Source of the DNA: Stomorhina lunata
Taxonomy: Eukaryota; Arthropoda; Insecta; Diptera; Rhiniidae
Assembly (NCBI GenBank): GCA_933228675.1
Contig: OW121743.1
Span: 52,931,215 to 52,995,214 of the forward strand
Direction: 5' to 3'
DNA length: 64,000 nt
In this document: positions 60,961 through 64,000 of the stretch, piece after piece
Position numbering within the stretch: position 1 is the first letter of the stretch
Layout: every line of letters starts with the position of its first letter
The notes under the pieces: generated by a model
What the model saw: the letters and a program-made list of their open reading frames with translations, nothing else
What the model was told of the DNA's origin: nothing
Databases searched by the model: none
Translations under genes and position numbers: made by a program

Positions 60961-61014
60961 AAAATGTTATTTTGTCAAAAATTGTTTGACGAAAATTTTT
61001 TATTAAAGAAAATT

Positions 61015-62780
61015 TTTAATAGGAAACTTTCGTTTAGTAAGTTTTTCTATAAAAAATCTTTCGTTTGGTAAGTTTTTCTATAGAAAATCTTTAGTTAAGT
61101 AAGTTTTTCTAAAGAAACCTTCCATTAAGTAAGTTTTTCTATAAAAAAATCTTTCATTAAGTAAGATTTTCTATAAAATCTTTCATTAAGTAAGATTTTC
61201 TATAGGAAATCTTTCGTTAAGTAAGTTTTACTATAGAAAATCTTTCGTTAAGTGAGTTTTTCTTTAGAAAATCTTTAGTTAAGTAAGTTTTACTATAGAA
61301 ATCTTCCGTTAAGTAAGTTTTTCTTCAGATAATCTTTCGTTAAGTAAGTTTTTCTATAGAAAAACTTTCGTTAAGTATGATTTTCTATAGAAAATTTTTT
61401 GTTAAGTAAGATTTTCTATAGAAAATCTTTGGTAAAATTTTTTCTAGAAAATCTTTCCTTAAGTAAGTTTTTCTATAAAATATTTTTCGTTAAGTTTGTT
61501 TTTCTATAGAAAATCTTTCGTTAAATAACTTTTTCTATAGAAAATCTTTCGTTAAGTAAGTTTTTCTATAGAAAATCTTTCGTTAAGTTTTGCTATAGAA
61601 AATCTTTTGTTAGGTGAGATTTCCTATAAAAAGCCTTTCGTTAAGTATGTTTTTCTATAGAAAATCTTTCGTTAACTAAATTTTTCTATAGAAAATCTTT
61701 TGTTAATTAAATTTATCTATAAAAAATATTTCGTTAAGTAAGTTTTTCTATAGAAAATCTTTTGTTAGGTGAGATTTCCTATAAAAGTTTATTTTTGTAC
61801 AGAAAATCTTTCGTTAAGTTTGCTTTTCTGTAGAATATCTATCGTTAAGTAACTTTTTCTATAGAAAATTTTTCGTTAAGCAAGTTTTTCTATAGAAAAT
61901 CTTTCGTTAAGTTTTGCTATAGAAAGTCTTTCGTTAGGTGATATGTCCTATAAAAAGCCTTTCGTTAAGTATGTTTATCTATAGAAAATCTTTCGTTAAC
62001 TAAGTTTTTCTATAGAAAATCTTTTCTTAATTAAATTTATCTATAAAAAATCTTTCGTTAAGTTAGTTTTTTTACAGAAAATCTTTCGTTAAGTAAGTTT
62101 TTCTATAAAAAAAATCTTTCGTTAAGTAAGTTTATCTATAGAAAATCTTTGGTAAAATTTTCTCTAGAAAATCTTTCGTTAAGCAAGTTTTTCTATAAAA
62201 TATTTTTCGTTAAGTTTGTTTTTCTGTAGAATATCTTTCGTTAAGTAACTTTTTCTATAGACAATATTTCGTTAAGCAAGTTTTTCTATAGAAAATCTTT
62301 CGTCAAGTTTTGCTATAGAAAGTATTTTGTTAGGTGAGATTTCCTATAAAAAGTATTTCGTTAAGTAAGATTTTCTATAAAAAAATTTTAGTTATGTAAG
62401 TTTTTCTATAGAAAATCGTTTGCTAAGTAAATTTTTTCTATAGAAAATCTTTCGTTAAGTTTTTCTATAGAAAATCTTTCGTTAAGTTTTTCTATAGAAA
62501 ATCTTTCGTTAAGTTTTTCTATAGAAAATTATTCGTTAAGTTTTTCTATAAAAAATTATTCTTTAAGTTCTTCTAGAGAACATCTTTTGTTAAGTTTTCT
62601 TTTGAAAATCTTTCGTTAAGATAGTTTGTCTTTAGAAAATCTTTCTTTAATTAAGTTTTTCTATAGAAAATCTTTCATTAAGTACCTTTTTCTACAGAAA
62701 ATCTTTTATGAAGTAAGTTTTTCGTTAGGTTAGTTTTTATATAGAAAGTCATTCGTTAATTAAATTTTTTAATTTTTAAT
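61015..62780. repeat. 31-bp satellite array with CTATAG core (type GTTAAGTAAG)
   Basis: About 55 diverged units. The full monomer (GTTAAGTAAGTTTTTCTATA plus GAAAATCTTTC) is 31 bp. A shortened sub-run lacking AAGTAAG (GTTAAGTTTTTCTATAG) occurs at about 62440-62560. It directly follows the CACGA-type array, and the two share TTTTTCTATAGAAAA. Confidence 0.95.
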
Positions 62781-63667
62781 TTGTGAGATTTTCTTTTCTA
62801 AAATTCTATTTTCTGTAAAAAATTGTATTTAAAAAATTGTTATTTAGTTCCAATATTTGGCTTATGATACGTTAAACTGTAAATATCCATTTTATTTGCT
62901 ATATATCATATATTAACCCATTTTTTATAAACTAAAGTATTTATGTATATTTTTAAATCTATTTTTTAAGTAAATATAGTTTTTTTTGTAGCAAAATTTC
63001 ACTGAATAAAACATTTTCATAAAAATATTATTTAAAGCCATCATGCATAAAATTTTCGTTGTAAAAAATAACTTATATTGAACTATTTTTACTGTGAGTA
63101 AAATAGTTTTATTGCTTCTTTTTTATTCTAGTAAAAAATATTTAAATATTTGAAAACATAAAAATTTGAAAGTGAAAGCTTTTATGGGGGGAGGTGGTTC
63201 AAACAAAATTGTTGGACTGGGTTGGCTTCAAAATATTGACAAGGCAGTTGTCGTCACACTATGTTCATTCATTCATTCATATTTTCAAAGTGCAATTTAA
63301 AACTGTAACGCAAGTGGGTGAAATATACTACTGGGATATTTTTTATGCAGGATAATAAATTCCTAAAATAAAAACTGAAAATAATCCAAAAAAAAAAGGA
63401 TAACAAAAAAGGAAATTGTTCAAGTAGTAAATTTCAAACAATAATTCTACTTTATAACTGGTGCAGTTGGTGAGCAATTTGTTAACGCTAGTTTCTCAAT
63501 CCATAGTACAGAAAGAAAGAGAAAAATTAGGGGGTCATAACTTGGATTCGTTCATTTTTTTGTTCATATTTTCGAATTGGTGACAATAAAATGCAAATGC
63601 AAGGTTCAAACAATATTTTCTAGTTTTTTTTTTGTTTTGTTTTGGGGAGGATAAGAATTTTAAATAC
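62781..63667. other. AT-rich spacer, part of a possible intron
   Basis: Contains a slightly GC-richer patch at 63180-63265 (GGGGGGAGGTGGTTC; GTTGTCGTCACACTATG) without a supported frame. It would lie in the intron following the exon at 63668-63769. Confidence 0.45.
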
Positions 63668-63769
63668 CATTTTCGAGCATTGCAGTGTTTCATTAGTGGC
63701 CTCTGTAAAAGCTCTTCGAAGTCGCAATTTTCGGCTTTCGGACAATGTACGGGGCATTAGTAGCACACC
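63668..63769 (-). CDS. Likely internal coding exon, 34 codons, unrecognised gene
   Basis: On the minus strand a pyrimidine-rich acceptor (CATTTTCCTTTAG) precedes exactly 102 bp that is open in one frame throughout. It is followed by a donor after AAAATG (GTATTT). The exon is about 46% GC in surroundings of about 25-30%. It encodes GVLLMPRT, LSESRKLRLRRAFTEATNE and TLQCSKM, i.e. a basic amphipathic segment. Length is a multiple of three and both junctions are phase 0, typical of an alternative or cassette exon. I do not recognise the protein. It is on the same strand as the 245-codon exon at 21726-22460 and upstream of it in that orientation. Confidence 0.55.
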
Positions 63770-64000
63770 CTAAAGGAAAATGTTTATTATAGTTTGTAAG
63801 TAGTTCATAGCATTAATATAAAAATAGTTTTAGATAGAGCAAGTATTTGTAGATAGATAGAAAAATGTCTAAAGTTTAGAATTTGATTTTAATACAAACA
63901 AACGAAACAAAAAAACAAAAAATGAAAGAAATCTATAGAAAGTTATTTTTTTAAGTTAAATGGAAGTAATAGAATATTTAGAAGAAGGAAATGTTTCGAC
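63770..64000. other. AT-rich sequence upstream of the small exon
   Basis: Would be intron if the exon at 63668-63769 is real. No other feature is seen before the window ends. Confidence 0.4.

Overview
The window reads as heterochromatin-like, AT-rich DNA from a higher fly (Diptera, Brachycera; probably a calyptrate such as a blowfly, house-fly or tachinid relative). Three things point that way: many short interspersed elements with the layout of the DINE-1/INE-1/mini-me (Helentron-associated) repeats of flies, with a (GTCY)n microsatellite core and a 3' hairpin followed by CTTACTTGTT or similar; GTATGT-type splice donors; and introns or intergenic DNA packed with satellites. The species call is inference. 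No bacterial genes, CRISPR array, tRNA or rRNA is visible.

About a third of the window is tandem repeat. Monomer sizes fall into three classes: 11 bp (398-4765, 23520-23775, 32665-33934, 37514-40367), 21 bp (7612-9085) and 31 bp (6240-7611, 17407-20990, 29215-31790, 49440-50795, 59715-60960, 61015-62780). These sit close to one, two and three turns of the DNA helix. Five of the six 31-bp arrays share a dyad core around TTTTTCTATAGAAAA. Three of them are preceded by the same roughly 110-175 bp leader with two small hairpins (17059-17406 in two copies, 29051-29160, 49300-49412). One 11-bp satellite is present twice in opposite orientation (32665-33934 and 37514-40367), forming a kilobase-scale inverted repeat.

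Between the arrays lie mobile elements. Family A (about 750-810 bp) and family B (about 1.4-1.95 kb) are Helentron-like non-autonomous elements. Family E (25329-26910) is a third type carrying 131-bp internal tandem repeats, with relatives at 56250-57985. Family C is an inverted-repeat element (33935-34524 and two fragments). A delimited Tc1/mariner element at 51723-53007 has a 332-codon DD37E transposase with two nonsense codons, and a more decayed relative lies at 56063-58440. A probable solo LTR lies at 24612-25151.

Host coding sequence is sparse. The best candidate is a 245-codon minus-strand exon (21726-22460) ending in a clear splice donor. A 102-bp minus-strand internal exon is likely at 63668-63769, and a short plus-strand first coding exon is possible at 31936-32157. 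Weaker minus-strand candidates lie at 34560-34847 and 35455-36073. If the two best minus-strand exons belong to one gene, most of the window is a satellite-filled intron of about 41 kb, but their junction phases do not directly support this.
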